DNA of 64,000 nt. Origin: a virus. Below the pieces are notes generated by a model. That model ran no database searches. It was not told the origin of the DNA and saw only the letters and a program-made list of their open reading frames with translations. The stretch covers positions 62,001 through 126,000 of the IMG/VR virus record IMGVR_UViG_3300036715_001140. The stretch is one strand, 5' to 3'. The translations under genes and the position numbers were made by a program. This document shows, in pieces, positions 57,044 through 64,000 of this stretch; within the stretch, counting starts at the first letter, position 1; each line of letters starts with the position of its first letter.

Positions 57044-57120
57044 TGGTGGGCCTTCAGTGATTTGAACACTGTACCGTCCGGTTATGAGCCGGATGCTCTA
57101 GCCAATTGAGCTAAAGGCCC
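57044..57120 (-). tRNA. tRNA-Met(CAU)
   Basis: Acceptor GGGCCTT/AAGGCCC, D arm GCTC/GAGC, anticodon loop CTCATAA, T arm CAGTG/CACTG with TTCAAAT, encoded ACCA end. An elongator Met or, with lysidine at C34, a minor Ile tRNA; initiator features are absent. Confidence 0.93.
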
Positions 57121-57167
57121 TGATAAGTTGCTCTGGTTACAAAGGATGAGAATGTAAACTTATAACT

Positions 57168-57506
57168 TGGTGCGGGTGGCGAGACTCGAACTCGCACAGC
57201 CTTTCAGCCGAGGGATTTTAAGCATGTATGTCTGAAAGTTTCCAATCAGCATGGACTATATCTTTACCGCTTAAATTTGATTTAAGTACGGTAGTGGGCG
57301 CTCTAGCCTGTTATTAAGAACACTATAGTTCTCAGGTAGTCTCTGCACCTTCTGTAGTTGTAACTACAGCTTGGCTCAGGGTTAGCATATCTACATAATA
57401 TAGACTTAGCCTTCTCTGAGTTCACCCACAGTTTACTCAACTATTACTAATTGAGGGGGACTAACTTTCTGGTCTTCCCTTGTGTCTGCCATTCCACCAC
57501 ACCCGC
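57168..57506 (-). tRNA. tRNA-Leu(UAA) interrupted by a group I intron
   Basis: 5' exon 57476-57506 starts GCGGGTGTGGTGGAATGGCA and ends after AGGGA; 3' exon 57168-57222 starts CTTAAAATCCCT and ends CACCCGC-ACCA. Joined, they give acceptor GCGGGTG/CACCCGC, anticodon stem AGGGA/TCCCT, loop CTTAAAA, a variable arm and T arm TGCGAG...CTCGC. The intron separates positions 31 and 32. Confidence 0.88.
57223..57475 (-). ncRNA. Group I self-splicing intron (253 nt)
   Basis: Conserved core elements in order on the minus strand: ACCCTGAGCCAAGC (Q), TGCAGAGACTAC (R, about 57337-57348) and AAGATATAGTCC (S, 57253-57264); GACTA of R and TAGTC of S form P7. The last intron base is G. It contains no reading frame for a homing enzyme. 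The last base of the 5' exon would be A rather than the usual U, paired with U in a GGGA/TCCC P1. Confidence 0.85.
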
Positions 57507-57774
57507 ATGAAAATTACGATTTAATCAGATAATTTGAAGTTATCTCTAAATCTGATACCTTGAATAGCGGAGCTAATCCTATAAAACAAATACAAGCGAG
57601 CCTATTTCACTCTAATCCACAAGGCGTGACAGCTAGTACTAGCTGGTGGAATTGCATTGTACTATTCCAACGAAACACTACATCGAGAGGTCATGCTCGG
57701 AAAGATTAAGAAATGCCGTTTCATACCTCAAGTGCGGATTTCTACCGCCGGCATATTCTTTATATCAACAGTGA
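57507..57774 (-). other. Noncoding gap, possibly structured RNA
   Basis: No supported reading frame. The 57590-57770 stretch is richer in G+C than its surroundings and holds inverted repeats (GGAAT...ATTCC, CAGCTAG/CTAGCTG, GATAACTTCAAATTATC). It could be a leader, a 3' untranslated RNA of the acidic-protein gene, or a small RNA; no family recognised. Confidence 0.4.
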
Positions 57775-58695
57775 TTAGTCTTCGTCATCATCATCATCAT
57801 CTTCTTCTTCGTCATCATCTTCTTCTTCGTCATCATCATCATCTTCGTCATCATCATCATCATCTTCATTCTCGTCATCGTCATCATCATCGTCTTCATC
57901 ATCGTCTTCATCATCATCATCTTCTTCTTCTTCGTCATCATCATCTTCTACTACTTTTTTACCTTTACCTTTTTTAGCCGGCTTTTCATCTTCTTCTTCT
58001 TCATCCTCGTCATCATCTTCGTCTTCTTCTTCCTCTTCTTCCTCTTCTTTGTGCTTAGAGGATTTCTTTTCTGGACGAGCCTTCTTAGCCTTCTTTTCTA
58101 CTTTTTCATCTACTTCAGCAGAAATATCAATATTAATACCTTCTGGTGATTCAGTGTTGACCAGAATAATCTCACCTTTCTTATTAACTACTTTGATAAA
58201 ACCAGTAGTCTTATCTACAGTTGACTCTCCAGAAACTTCATAGACACAGTCAAAGCCTTTGAACAAGACTTCACCGTGACCACCTTCCTCACCCTCAATA
58301 ACCAAGATATTCTTCATAGCGATATCACGCTTGATAGCTTTTGAACTCCGTGGCTTCTTATGGAGAAGAGTGAGTTTTTCAGAATCCATAGAAACAATAG
58401 TACCAGAAAGTGAACAGATAGTAAATCCTGATACGGTAACATCAACTTCAGATCCTGAACCATTTTTAATCTTTTTAGCTTTTGATCCTTTGTTTTCTTT
58501 TGTTGCTGCTGACACTGAAGGTTTACGACCACGAGTTTTCTCTTCTTTTACTGGCTTGGACTTAGAAGCCTTTGCTGCCCTCTCTGCTGCTTTTTTAGCT
58601 TCTCTTTCTTTAGCAGCTTTCTTTGCTGCCCTCTCTGCTGCTTTAGCTTCCTTCTTCAGACGAGCTTCTTTTTCAGCTTTAGTTTCTCTTGCCAT
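57775..58695 (-). CDS. Protein with basic head, beta core and polyacidic tail (306 aa)
   Basis: Not recognised. Residues 1-85 are Lys/Ala-rich (repeats of K-A-A-E-R-A-A-K-x), residues 86-195 are a compact beta-rich core (DVTVSGFTICSLSGTIVSM, AMKNILVIEGEEGGHGEVLF), and residues 215-306 are nearly all Asp and Glu with one Lys island. This resembles histone chaperones or DNA-mimic tails more than an enzyme. GAGGATGTAAAA precedes the ATG and a motif at 58808 lies upstream. The plus-strand reading frame through this tail is a shadow. Confidence 0.75.
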   Translation of the reverse strand: MARETKAEKEARLKKEAKAAERAAKKAAKEREAKKAAERAAKASKSKPVKEEKTRGRKPSVSAATKENKGSKAKKIKNGSGSEVDVTVSGFTICSLSGTIVSMDSEKLTLLHKKPRSSKAIKRDIAMKNILVIEGEEGGHGEVLFKGFDCVYEVSGESTVDKTTGFIKVVNKKGEIILVNTESPEGINIDISAEVDEKVEKKAKKARPEKKSSKHKEEEEEEEEDEDDDEDEEEEDEKPAKKGKGKKVVEDDDDEEEEDDDDEDDDEDDDDDDDENEDDDDDDEDDDDDEEEDDDEEEDDDDDDED

Positions 58696-58807
58696 TTTTA
58701 CATCCTCCTGTGATTTTTCTCAGTTCTTACTGAGAATTGTTTAGTGTGAACAACTCTAGTTTTCTTTACCAGCAGAATAAAACAATAATAATCTCGCTAC
58801 ATTTAAT

Positions 58808-58821
58808 ATTAACAGTTTTAG
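58808..58821 (-). promoter_or_regulatory. Intergenic motif CTAAAACTGTTAAT (exact copy)
   Basis: Lies in the gap after the 58833-59675 stop and about 110 bases upstream of the acidic-protein gene; the following bases are ATTAAATGTAG. Confidence 0.5.
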
Positions 58822-58832
58822 TTATTGTTAAT

Positions 58833-59675
58833 TTATTCTACAGTCTCCTCTCTTACTTTTTTATTTGAAACCTCAGTTTTAGCTTTAACTTCTAAACAAA
58901 AATATGATCCATCTCTATTTTGATAAGTATGAGCACCTTCAATTACTTTCTTTGGTATGTAAGAATTGTCCAGTCTCTCCGATATGTCTTCGCATTCTAC
59001 CTTAGTTTGATCAATAACTACAATCCTAAGTAATTGAACTTTAATCTCTGAGTTATTTAAATCCAGTGGCTTTGTACCTTGTATATTTACAATTATGTCA
59101 TTTTCAACAACTGGTACTAATGCCTGGTTTTTACTATTATTTAGATCTCCTTGTTGTTTTATGAAAATCGCTCTTTTCAGTTGTCTTTTAGAGTTTAATA
59201 CATAACGACAACTAAATAGATTTGACATTGAACCACCACCTACACCAATTACAGGAATCTTTGTAGCCGTTCTTTGAATATCAAAGAACACCGGTGGTTT
59301 TTTAATCTTTAAGAACTCTTCTTTTACTAACATATCCACATACTTTGTATTACCTATTTCTACGCCGTATGAGATTGCTTTAAACTCTACTATCGACTTA
59401 TTCTCTGCATCTTCCGAATTTGAATTATAACTAATTAGTGCATTACACATTTTTCGCAATGCTTCTAAAGAGCTAAACTCAAGTATAACAACTGAACAAC
59501 TCGGGTCTAGTTCATTAAATTGAATTTCAAGGATACTCTCAAGATCAAAAGTAGGACTAATGGACTTAAGGTATTCAGGATTAGTTATAACTAAAATATT
59601 CTTATTACTAAAAAATTCCTGTTTAACATAGTTGTCAATTATGTTTTGCTTTGTTAAAATACTTATGTTAGGCAT
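58833..59675 (-). CDS. Hypothetical protein (280 aa)
   Basis: Not recognised. It begins PNISILTKQNIIDNYVKQEF, has VIGVGGGSMSNLFSCRYVLN in the middle, and an ordered alpha/beta character with no membrane span. GGAGGTAAT precedes the ATG. It follows the terminator of the preceding gene. Confidence 0.65.
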   Translation of the reverse strand: MPNISILTKQNIIDNYVKQEFFSNKNILVITNPEYLKSISPTFDLESILEIQFNELDPSCSVVILEFSSLEALRKMCNALISYNSNSEDAENKSIVEFKAISYGVEIGNTKYVDMLVKEEFLKIKKPPVFFDIQRTATKIPVIGVGGGSMSNLFSCRYVLNSKRQLKRAIFIKQQGDLNNSKNQALVPVVENDIIVNIQGTKPLDLNNSEIKVQLLRIVVIDQTKVECEDISERLDNSYIPKKVIEGAHTYQNRDGSYFCLEVKAKTEVSNKKVREETVE

Positions 59676-59705
59676 ATTACCTCCAAAAAGATTAAAACTA
59701 AATTT

Positions 59706-59734
59706 AATAGAGGGGACACTTTATCCCCTCTATT
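59706..59734 (-). terminator. Terminator after the Lys-rich protein gene
   Basis: AATAGAGGGGA, TAAAGTG, TCCCCTCTATT on the minus strand, followed by AAATTTAGTTTTAATC. Confidence 0.8.
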
Positions 59735-59761
59735 GTAAGATCAAACAATATCTAATTCTTA

Positions 59762-60274
59762 TTACTTCTTAGACTTCTTAGACTTCTTATCTTTCTTTAC
59801 AGATTCAGTCTTTTCAGTCTTACGAACTTTTGCTGAAGCCTTGTCAGTTTTATCAGTGGCTTTAGCCTGTGCTGCAACCATAGAATCTACTACAGCTTTA
59901 ACGTAAGGCAGCTTTGCTGCTTTTACTAGCTTCATAAAGGCCTTTCCAACAAGCTCAGAAACCTCGGCATTGAAGATAGTTTCAACTCCGCTTTGGATAG
60001 CTTTCTTGTCAGCTTTCTTTCCAGGAGTAAACAACTTACCAGCTTTCTTAGCAGCCTTTTCAATATCAGAAACTTGAACAGTAAGAACCAAAGCAGCTTC
60101 TTTATTAACTTCTTTACCTACATGGGCATTCTCTTTCTTTTCTTTCTTTTCTTTCTTGTCTTTCTTCATTGACCTTTCACCTTCTTTCTTTTTAGTTTTA
60201 ACTTCTACTGCTTGTGCTTTTGCCTCTGGTGCTGCTGATGCCGCACCAACAACTTTCTTCTTGTCTTTCTCCAT
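59762..60274 (-). CDS. Lys/Ala-rich basic protein (170 aa)
   Basis: Not recognised. Residues 1-55 and 140-170 are Lys/Glu-rich tails (KKDKKEKKEKKE, VKKDKKSKKSKK); residues 60-135 form a hydrophobic core (ALVLTVQVSDIEKAAKKAGK, AEVSELVGKAFMKLVKAAKL). It could be a histone-like DNA-binding protein. AAAGGAGAAACATCAAG precedes the ATG. Confidence 0.7.
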   Translation of the reverse strand: MEKDKKKVVGAASAAPEAKAQAVEVKTKKKEGERSMKKDKKEKKEKKENAHVGKEVNKEAALVLTVQVSDIEKAAKKAGKLFTPGKKADKKAIQSGVETIFNAEVSELVGKAFMKLVKAAKLPYVKAVVDSMVAAQAKATDKTDKASAKVRKTEKTESVKKDKKSKKSKK

Positions 60275-60299
60275 CTTGATGTTTCTCCTTTCTGATAGT

Positions 60300-60317
60300 A
60301 GTACACTATAGTGTACT
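60300..60317. promoter_or_regulatory. 18-base perfect palindrome
   Basis: AGTACACTATAGTGTACT lies in the gap upstream of the Lys-rich protein gene and 16 bases downstream of the intergenic motif at 60333. It could be an operator, or a small hairpin; no T tract follows directly. Confidence 0.5.
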
Positions 60318-60332
60318 CTTAATTTTATAATA

Positions 60333-60346
60333 ATTAACAGTTTTAG
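60333..60346 (-). promoter_or_regulatory. Intergenic motif CTAAAACTGTTAAT (exact copy)
   Basis: Overlaps the last codon and stop of the upstream gene and lies about 60 bases before the Lys-rich protein start, followed by TATTATAAAATTAAG. Confidence 0.5.
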
Positions 60347-61605
60347 AAACTTTTTACTGAAGGTTTAAGTTTATTTTCTGATACTTTATACGTTTTACCT
60401 GTCTTATCTTCAACACGATAAGTTATGTCTGACTTAAGACCAACATCTGAGTCTTTATCCTCAGGTATAATAACTTCAATTATCTTTACTAATTTTTTAT
60501 TGTTGTTTTCATTTTTACAGTTTTGCAATCTATGGAAACTTCCAAGAGGCAAATGATTAAACATGATTTCGTCATCTTCTTCATCTTCTTCATCTTCAGA
60601 AGAATCTTCATCTTCATCCGAGATAATAAACCTCTCAAGGAATGAATCGAGAGATACAAATTCATCCTCTATTACTTCTTTATCTTCAACTATATTTACG
60701 ATGTATCCACCACACAACTCTGTAAGATTGAAATTGTATTCACCAAGCTTTATTACTACTGCTTGATTATCTTCAAGTGTTTCTACACCAAAAACTTCTC
60801 CACCTAAAGCATGAATAGATTCAACTAACATTCGTGCAATATTATTTCTGAAAGAAAGATACAACTCTACCGGGTTAACATAATCCATCCGTAGATTATC
60901 AGATGAATCAGTATGTTCAACCTCGGAACAACAACATCCTGTTTCCTTGTTATTAACAGTTTCCTCTTCAGTCTCAGTGCAAGCACACTCACAATTAACA
61001 TCATGTGAGGAGGAAGCCTTAGAGATAAAAATTGGAACATTCTCAACCAGTGAATAAAAACGACTCAGAAAATCTGTAATAAGTTGTGTAGTAATATCTT
61101 CACCTTTAATACCAGAAGCTAACAACCTTTTTTCTGCAAGATCCATACACTGAATACATGCATCAGAAGGATCATCAGGTTTTAACATACCATAGTCATT
61201 AGACATAAATGGGTGCCCACAAAATTGACAGGTTATACTAATAGGATCATTATCTCCATCTTCAGTAATAGTCTCTGCATCTTTTACAGAATCAGTTTTA
61301 TCTTCAGTTATGGTTGTCTTAACTGAATTGGTTACTACTACCTCTGGTTGAAGATCTGCTTCAGTTTTAACTGCTTCCTCAAACTCTGTAGTATCTTTTT
61401 CTACATAATACTTGCTACCTTTAGTAACTATATCAGATAGTAGAACCACAATATACTTATCTGATACTTTAACATTAACTGCAACACTATTTTCAGATTT
61501 TCCTACTACTGTACCGATACCATCTTTGAAATTAAGTTCTTTTCCTATCATTCTATTAATCCTTTCTCTGAGAGCTCTTTTAGCATTCCTATCTAACGTT
61601 GACAT
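60343..61605 (-). CDS. Acidic Cys-rich protein (420 aa)
   Basis: Not recognised. N-terminal 45 residues basic (RNAKRALRERINRMIGKELN), then a zinc-ribbon region ITCQFCGHPFMSNDYGMLKP with SDACIQCMDL, a Cys-dense stretch (VNCECACTETEEE, TGCCCSEVEH), a folded part and an Asp/Glu-rich tail (SDEDEDSSEDEEDEEDDE) before a Lys-rich end. Such layout suggests an RNA-polymerase or chromatin-binding adaptor, but this is conjecture. The start at 61605 follows AAAGGAAATAAA. Confidence 0.65.
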   Translation of the reverse strand: MSTLDRNAKRALRERINRMIGKELNFKDGIGTVVGKSENSVAVNVKVSDKYIVVLLSDIVTKGSKYYVEKDTTEFEEAVKTEADLQPEVVVTNSVKTTITEDKTDSVKDAETITEDGDNDPISITCQFCGHPFMSNDYGMLKPDDPSDACIQCMDLAEKRLLASGIKGEDITTQLITDFLSRFYSLVENVPIFISKASSSHDVNCECACTETEEETVNNKETGCCCSEVEHTDSSDNLRMDYVNPVELYLSFRNNIARMLVESIHALGGEVFGVETLEDNQAVVIKLGEYNFNLTELCGGYIVNIVEDKEVIEDEFVSLDSFLERFIISDEDEDSSEDEEDEEDDEIMFNHLPLGSFHRLQNCKNENNNKKLVKIIEVIIPEDKDSDVGLKSDITYRVEDKTGKTYKVSENKLKPSVKSF

Positions 61606-61620
61606 TTTATTTCCTTTCAT

Positions 61621-61875
61621 CTAACAAAGTCTAACTAAAGTGTAATTATAATCCATTGAGTGTTCACAACTATTATAAGGTTTACCACATACAGAACAAA
61701 CGTATCCTCTGAACTTAAAACTCTCAAAATAGCAAATTGCTGCAACTTGAATGTTTTTGTATCTACTATTAAGTATTAACAGTATTGTACTTATTGAAAT
61801 AAGATACACTGTGTACTTAACAATATCTACCTGTACCAATGATAAGATCAGGACTATAAAAGAAAACTTTATCAT
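61621..61875 (-). CDS. Small membrane protein with zinc knuckle (84 aa)
   Basis: Two hydrophobic segments near the N-terminus (MIKFSFIVLILSLVQVDIV, YLISISTILLILN) and then YVCSVCGKPYNSCEHSM, a possible zinc site. AAAGGAGAATCTCGA precedes the ATG, which overlaps the upstream stop (ATGA). Confidence 0.6.
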   Translation of the reverse strand: MIKFSFIVLILSLVQVDIVKYTVYLISISTILLILNSRYKNIQVAAICYFESFKFRGYVCSVCGKPYNSCEHSMDYNYTLVRLC

Positions 61876-62027
61876 TCGAGATTCTCCTTTCTATATTTAT
61901 ATTGTGTAACACACTTCTCACAACATAAATATGCTTTTATTTTATTGCCTTGTTTATAGCATACAACTTGTGTTCCATCCAACAATTTTTTCTTACATTC
62001 AGTACACCGTGTCTTTTTATCTAACAT
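61872..62027 (-). CDS. Small zinc-finger protein (51 aa)
   Basis: MLDKKTRCTECKKKLLDGTQ, VVCYKQGNKIKAYLCCEKCV: two CxxC pairs and a central Cys, like the TRASH/MYM type of zinc finger. The stop overlaps the next start (ATGA), supporting it as a real gene. Confidence 0.6.
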   Translation of the reverse strand: MLDKKTRCTECKKKLLDGTQVVCYKQGNKIKAYLCCEKCVTQYKYRKENLE

Positions 62028-62034
62028 AATAAAC

Positions 62035-62337
62035 TTATAATTTTGCAATTAAATTCTCCTTTCCTATAATCAAAGTATTTAAGTGATAAATTTTTACGGT
62101 ATAATAACTTCTAGGTCTTAAATGCTGCTTGTCTAGCTCATTCTTCTTTTTAGGTTTAACTAATTCTATCCAAGTTTCAAACTCTACCGTGACGTCACCA
62201 GAAAAGACAATCTCAAATTTAGACGATTTTAATTTATCTTCATAATCGTCTTGATCCTCGGGCTTTATGCTTTTGATTTTAAGCAGCATCCGACCTTTCA
62301 AAAATTTTCTTACATCTTTATCTAATAAAAAATACAT
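62035..62337 (-). CDS. Hypothetical protein (100 aa)
   Basis: Not recognised. Basic alpha/beta; the middle has FEIVFSGDVTVEFETWIELV. GGAGGCTATATGAA precedes the ATG, directly downstream of the exported-protein gene. Confidence 0.6.
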   Translation of the reverse strand: MYFLLDKDVRKFLKGRMLLKIKSIKPEDQDDYEDKLKSSKFEIVFSGDVTVEFETWIELVKPKKKNELDKQHLRPRSYYTVKIYHLNTLIIGKENLIAKL

Positions 62338-62338
62338 T

Positions 62339-63370
62339 TCATATAGCCTCCTTTCTTTCTTTAAACACTGGAGAATAAAATACTTTAACAGAATCTATAC
62401 TTTGTATCACATTATCTGGTAGATGTATTTTAATCTCAGAAATAAAAGACTCATCGGTACTAAATATAATACTATTGTTATCTCTTTCTATCAAAGGCCA
62501 CTCTGTGGTTGATCTATAATCAGAAGGTACTTTTATGTCTGTAGAAAAAACAACTTCTTTTTCAGCATTGTAAAATAACAGTCTATAACTAGGTAATACA
62601 TTTGGTTCTTTATTGGTTAAAGTCCTAAACACTAGGTTATTTGTTTTTCCCACTATATAGTTAAAAGTTAATCCATGTGACTTAAATAAAAAAGAATACT
62701 CATTTGACTTTGTTTCTTCAGGTTTAACTACTGCAAACTTACTTAAAATTTCTCTACTATATAGAATCCAGTCTCTATTTAAAGATGTTTTAAGTACTAA
62801 CTTAACAGTAGTATTTAAACCATCAAAGTCTTCTACTACTTTATCCTGTATTATGACATCAAAACTCTTTGAAGGGAAATCTTCAAATATTTTAGAAATA
62901 AAGGTTTCTATGGAATCAGCCATAACTTTTCTATTTTTGATAGATGTGTCTAACAATCTTCCATCAAATTGTTGACTTGAAACGTCAAAATTTAAAAACT
63001 CTAAAAGGATTGGAGCTTTTTTAACTGTAGCTTCAACTGTTACAGTCCATTCATCTACATCTTGTTTCTGTATAGTATTTACAGTTTGAGATAAAACAGT
63101 ATAGGTTTTTATATACCCAAATGAGTAGTCTTTTATATATTCAGACAGTTTAAAATCTTCATAAATAGTTGAAGCTTCAAGATTAAATCCTACTACCTTT
63201 TTTATTGCATTATTTAAAGCAGCCTTCTCTGCGGCATAAAATGTATCACCTGTTCCAGTTACAACTACAGTCTCTTCAGCTTTATTATTATCTAAACATA
63301 AGCCACTGCTAGGTTCAATAAGAAATGTTAGATAAACAATTAGCCATATTAAGAGTATAAACTTTCTCAT
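62339..63370 (-). CDS. Exported protein with FlgT-like N-terminal domain (343 aa)
   Basis: A signal peptide is clear (MRKFILLIWLIVYLTFLIEP, cleavage probably after SSGLC or nearby). The following 90 residues (VVVTGTGDTFYAAEKAALNN, AIKKVVGFNLEAST, SFGYIKTYTVLSQTV) have the fold pattern of FlgT/LPP20-type periplasmic domains (V-x-G-x-G-x2-x-x-A-x3-A-l-x-x-A). The rest is unrecognised. AAGGAGCATCTA precedes the ATG. It may be secreted or a virion component; role unknown. Confidence 0.7.
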   Translation of the reverse strand: MRKFILLIWLIVYLTFLIEPSSGLCLDNNKAEETVVVTGTGDTFYAAEKAALNNAIKKVVGFNLEASTIYEDFKLSEYIKDYSFGYIKTYTVLSQTVNTIQKQDVDEWTVTVEATVKKAPILLEFLNFDVSSQQFDGRLLDTSIKNRKVMADSIETFISKIFEDFPSKSFDVIIQDKVVEDFDGLNTTVKLVLKTSLNRDWILYSREILSKFAVVKPEETKSNEYSFLFKSHGLTFNYIVGKTNNLVFRTLTNKEPNVLPSYRLLFYNAEKEVVFSTDIKVPSDYRSTTEWPLIERDNNSIIFSTDESFISEIKIHLPDNVIQSIDSVKVFYSPVFKERKEAI

Positions 63371-63380
63371 TAGATGCTCC

Positions 63381-64000
63381 TTAGTTGTTTAAAACAAATG
63401 CAACCTTTGCATTTTTGAGATAATTGGTTAGTTTATTAGACTCTTCTAGTTTTAGAATATCTTCTTTTGATAAGACTATTGAAGTATCTTCATCTGAAAC
63501 TTTAACAGCTTTAATAACCAATGGATTCGATACTCCTCTATGCTTTAAGATACTTATAGCTTTATCAACTTTTGTTGTATACTCTGCAATGCTGTGCATA
63601 ACTAAAACATCAAAATTAACCATGTTAGGATCATATACTATTTTCCCATCTAAAGATATTAATCTGTTATTTAAAGAAGGTCTAAATTTTAAACCACTTA
63701 CATCAACAACTATACCATCATACTCTTTTGATACTGTGCCTATTACTGAATCTTTGACTTCAGTTACATCTTTTGACGATACTCTTTTAGTATTAAAAGG
63801 TGTGTCTAACAAACGGTACAACTCTTTCATATAGTCTTTTATATTTATCTTAACTATTACTTCTCCTGCATCAGTAAGCTCATTATAATTAGAATACACC
63901 GTTTGTACTTTTTTCAAAAACCTTTTAGATGTTATCTTTACAGTAAAAGAGTTTTTAAGCAAAACAGACAATTCATCTTCTGAATTTAAACTGAACCCTT
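63381..64000 (-). CDS. Hypothetical protein, possibly FlgO/LPP20-like, cut by window edge
   Basis: The reading frame continues past the right edge (GFSLNSEDELSVLLKNSF is read at the cut). Visible part has VIVKINIKDYMKELYRLLDT and FDVLVMHSIAEYTTKVDKAI, resembling domains that accompany FlgT-like proteins. An apparent start at 63971 is TTG and lies inside the gene. It ends 10 bases before the exported-protein gene, so both are probably co-transcribed. Confidence 0.6.
   Translation of the reverse strand, partial: GFSLNSEDELSVLLKNSFTVKITSKRFLKKVQTVYSNYNELTDAGEVIVKINIKDYMKELYRLLDTPFNTKRVSSKDVTEVKDSVIGTVSKEYDGIVVDVSGLKFRPSLNNRLISLDGKIVYDPNMVNFDVLVMHSIAEYTTKVDKAISILKHRGVSNPLVIKAVKVSDEDTSIVLSKEDILKLEESNKLTNYLKNAKVAFVLNN

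Noticed and set aside
57168-57506. Two separate half-tRNAs or a pseudogene
   Set aside because: Exon ends rebuild one perfect tRNA-Leu and the insert has group I core elements with terminal G.
57657-57977. Plus-strand frame rich in His and Leu
   Set aside because: It is the complement of the Asp/Glu repeat region of the acidic protein and has no ribosome binding site.

Overview
The window looks like part of the genome of a large (probably jumbo) tailed phage with an A+T-rich genome, roughly 30% G+C by eye. Essentially every gene lies on the minus strand, packed end to end with short overlaps (ATGA, TAATG) and clear AAAGGAG-type ribosome binding sites, and many encode unknown proteins of 50-200 residues. 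The gene content is that of a phage: thymidylate synthase ThyX, thymidylate kinase, a B12-type ribonucleotide reductase with an intein, T4-like type II topoisomerase subunits, a type IB topoisomerase, a Dda-like helicase, HNH nucleases, a lytic transglycosylase, six tRNA genes plus one decayed one, and its own tmRNA. No terminase, portal, capsid or tail gene was recognised, so this is a replication, metabolism and accessory portion. The host is not identified; strong Shine-Dalgarno use and low G+C point to a low-G+C bacterium that uses the standard code.

Layout (minus strand, right to left is the direction of transcription). 1-8.4 kb: nucleotide metabolism (ThyX, Tmk), a SLOG protein beside a DarG-like macrodomain, a RyR-domain protein, an HNH nuclease, a nucleotidyltransferase and a metallophosphoesterase. 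8.4-11.5 kb: NrdJ with a LAGLIDADG intein placed exactly before the catalytic cysteine. 11.5-25 kb: a long run of small genes with a phosphoribosyltransferase, a radical SAM/SPASM protein, a dCMP-deaminase-like enzyme, a PHP phosphoesterase and a proteasome-like Ntn hydrolase; many of the small genes here are visibly broken. 25-32.5 kb: a translation-related block (YqeY-like protein, DHH phosphoesterase, tRNA-Thr remnant, response regulator, tmRNA, tRNA-Asn, tRNA-Leu(CAA), tRNA-Gly, cold-shock protein). 32.5-40.8 kb: CorA-like transporter with a structured leader, Dda-like helicase, topoisomerase IB, and a possible lysis group. 40.8-55 kb: large unknown and coiled-coil proteins, an HNH-RHH protein, both type II topoisomerase subunits, a NADAR protein and a tandem-repeat protein. 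55-64 kb: tRNA-Arg, tRNA-Met, a tRNA-Leu(UAA) interrupted by a group I intron, a strongly acidic and a strongly basic protein, and exported FlgT-like proteins.

Most notable: the phage tmRNA; the group I intron in a tRNA anticodon loop; a macrodomain and a NADAR enzyme in one genome, which together could undo DarT-type DNA ADP-ribosylation; a recurrent 14-base intergenic motif (CTAAAACTGTTAAT on the coding strand) that may be a phage promoter; and about a dozen small genes that keep a start, ribosome binding site and overlap with their neighbour but carry in-frame stops explicable by single C-to-T or G-to-A changes, or one-base frameshifts.
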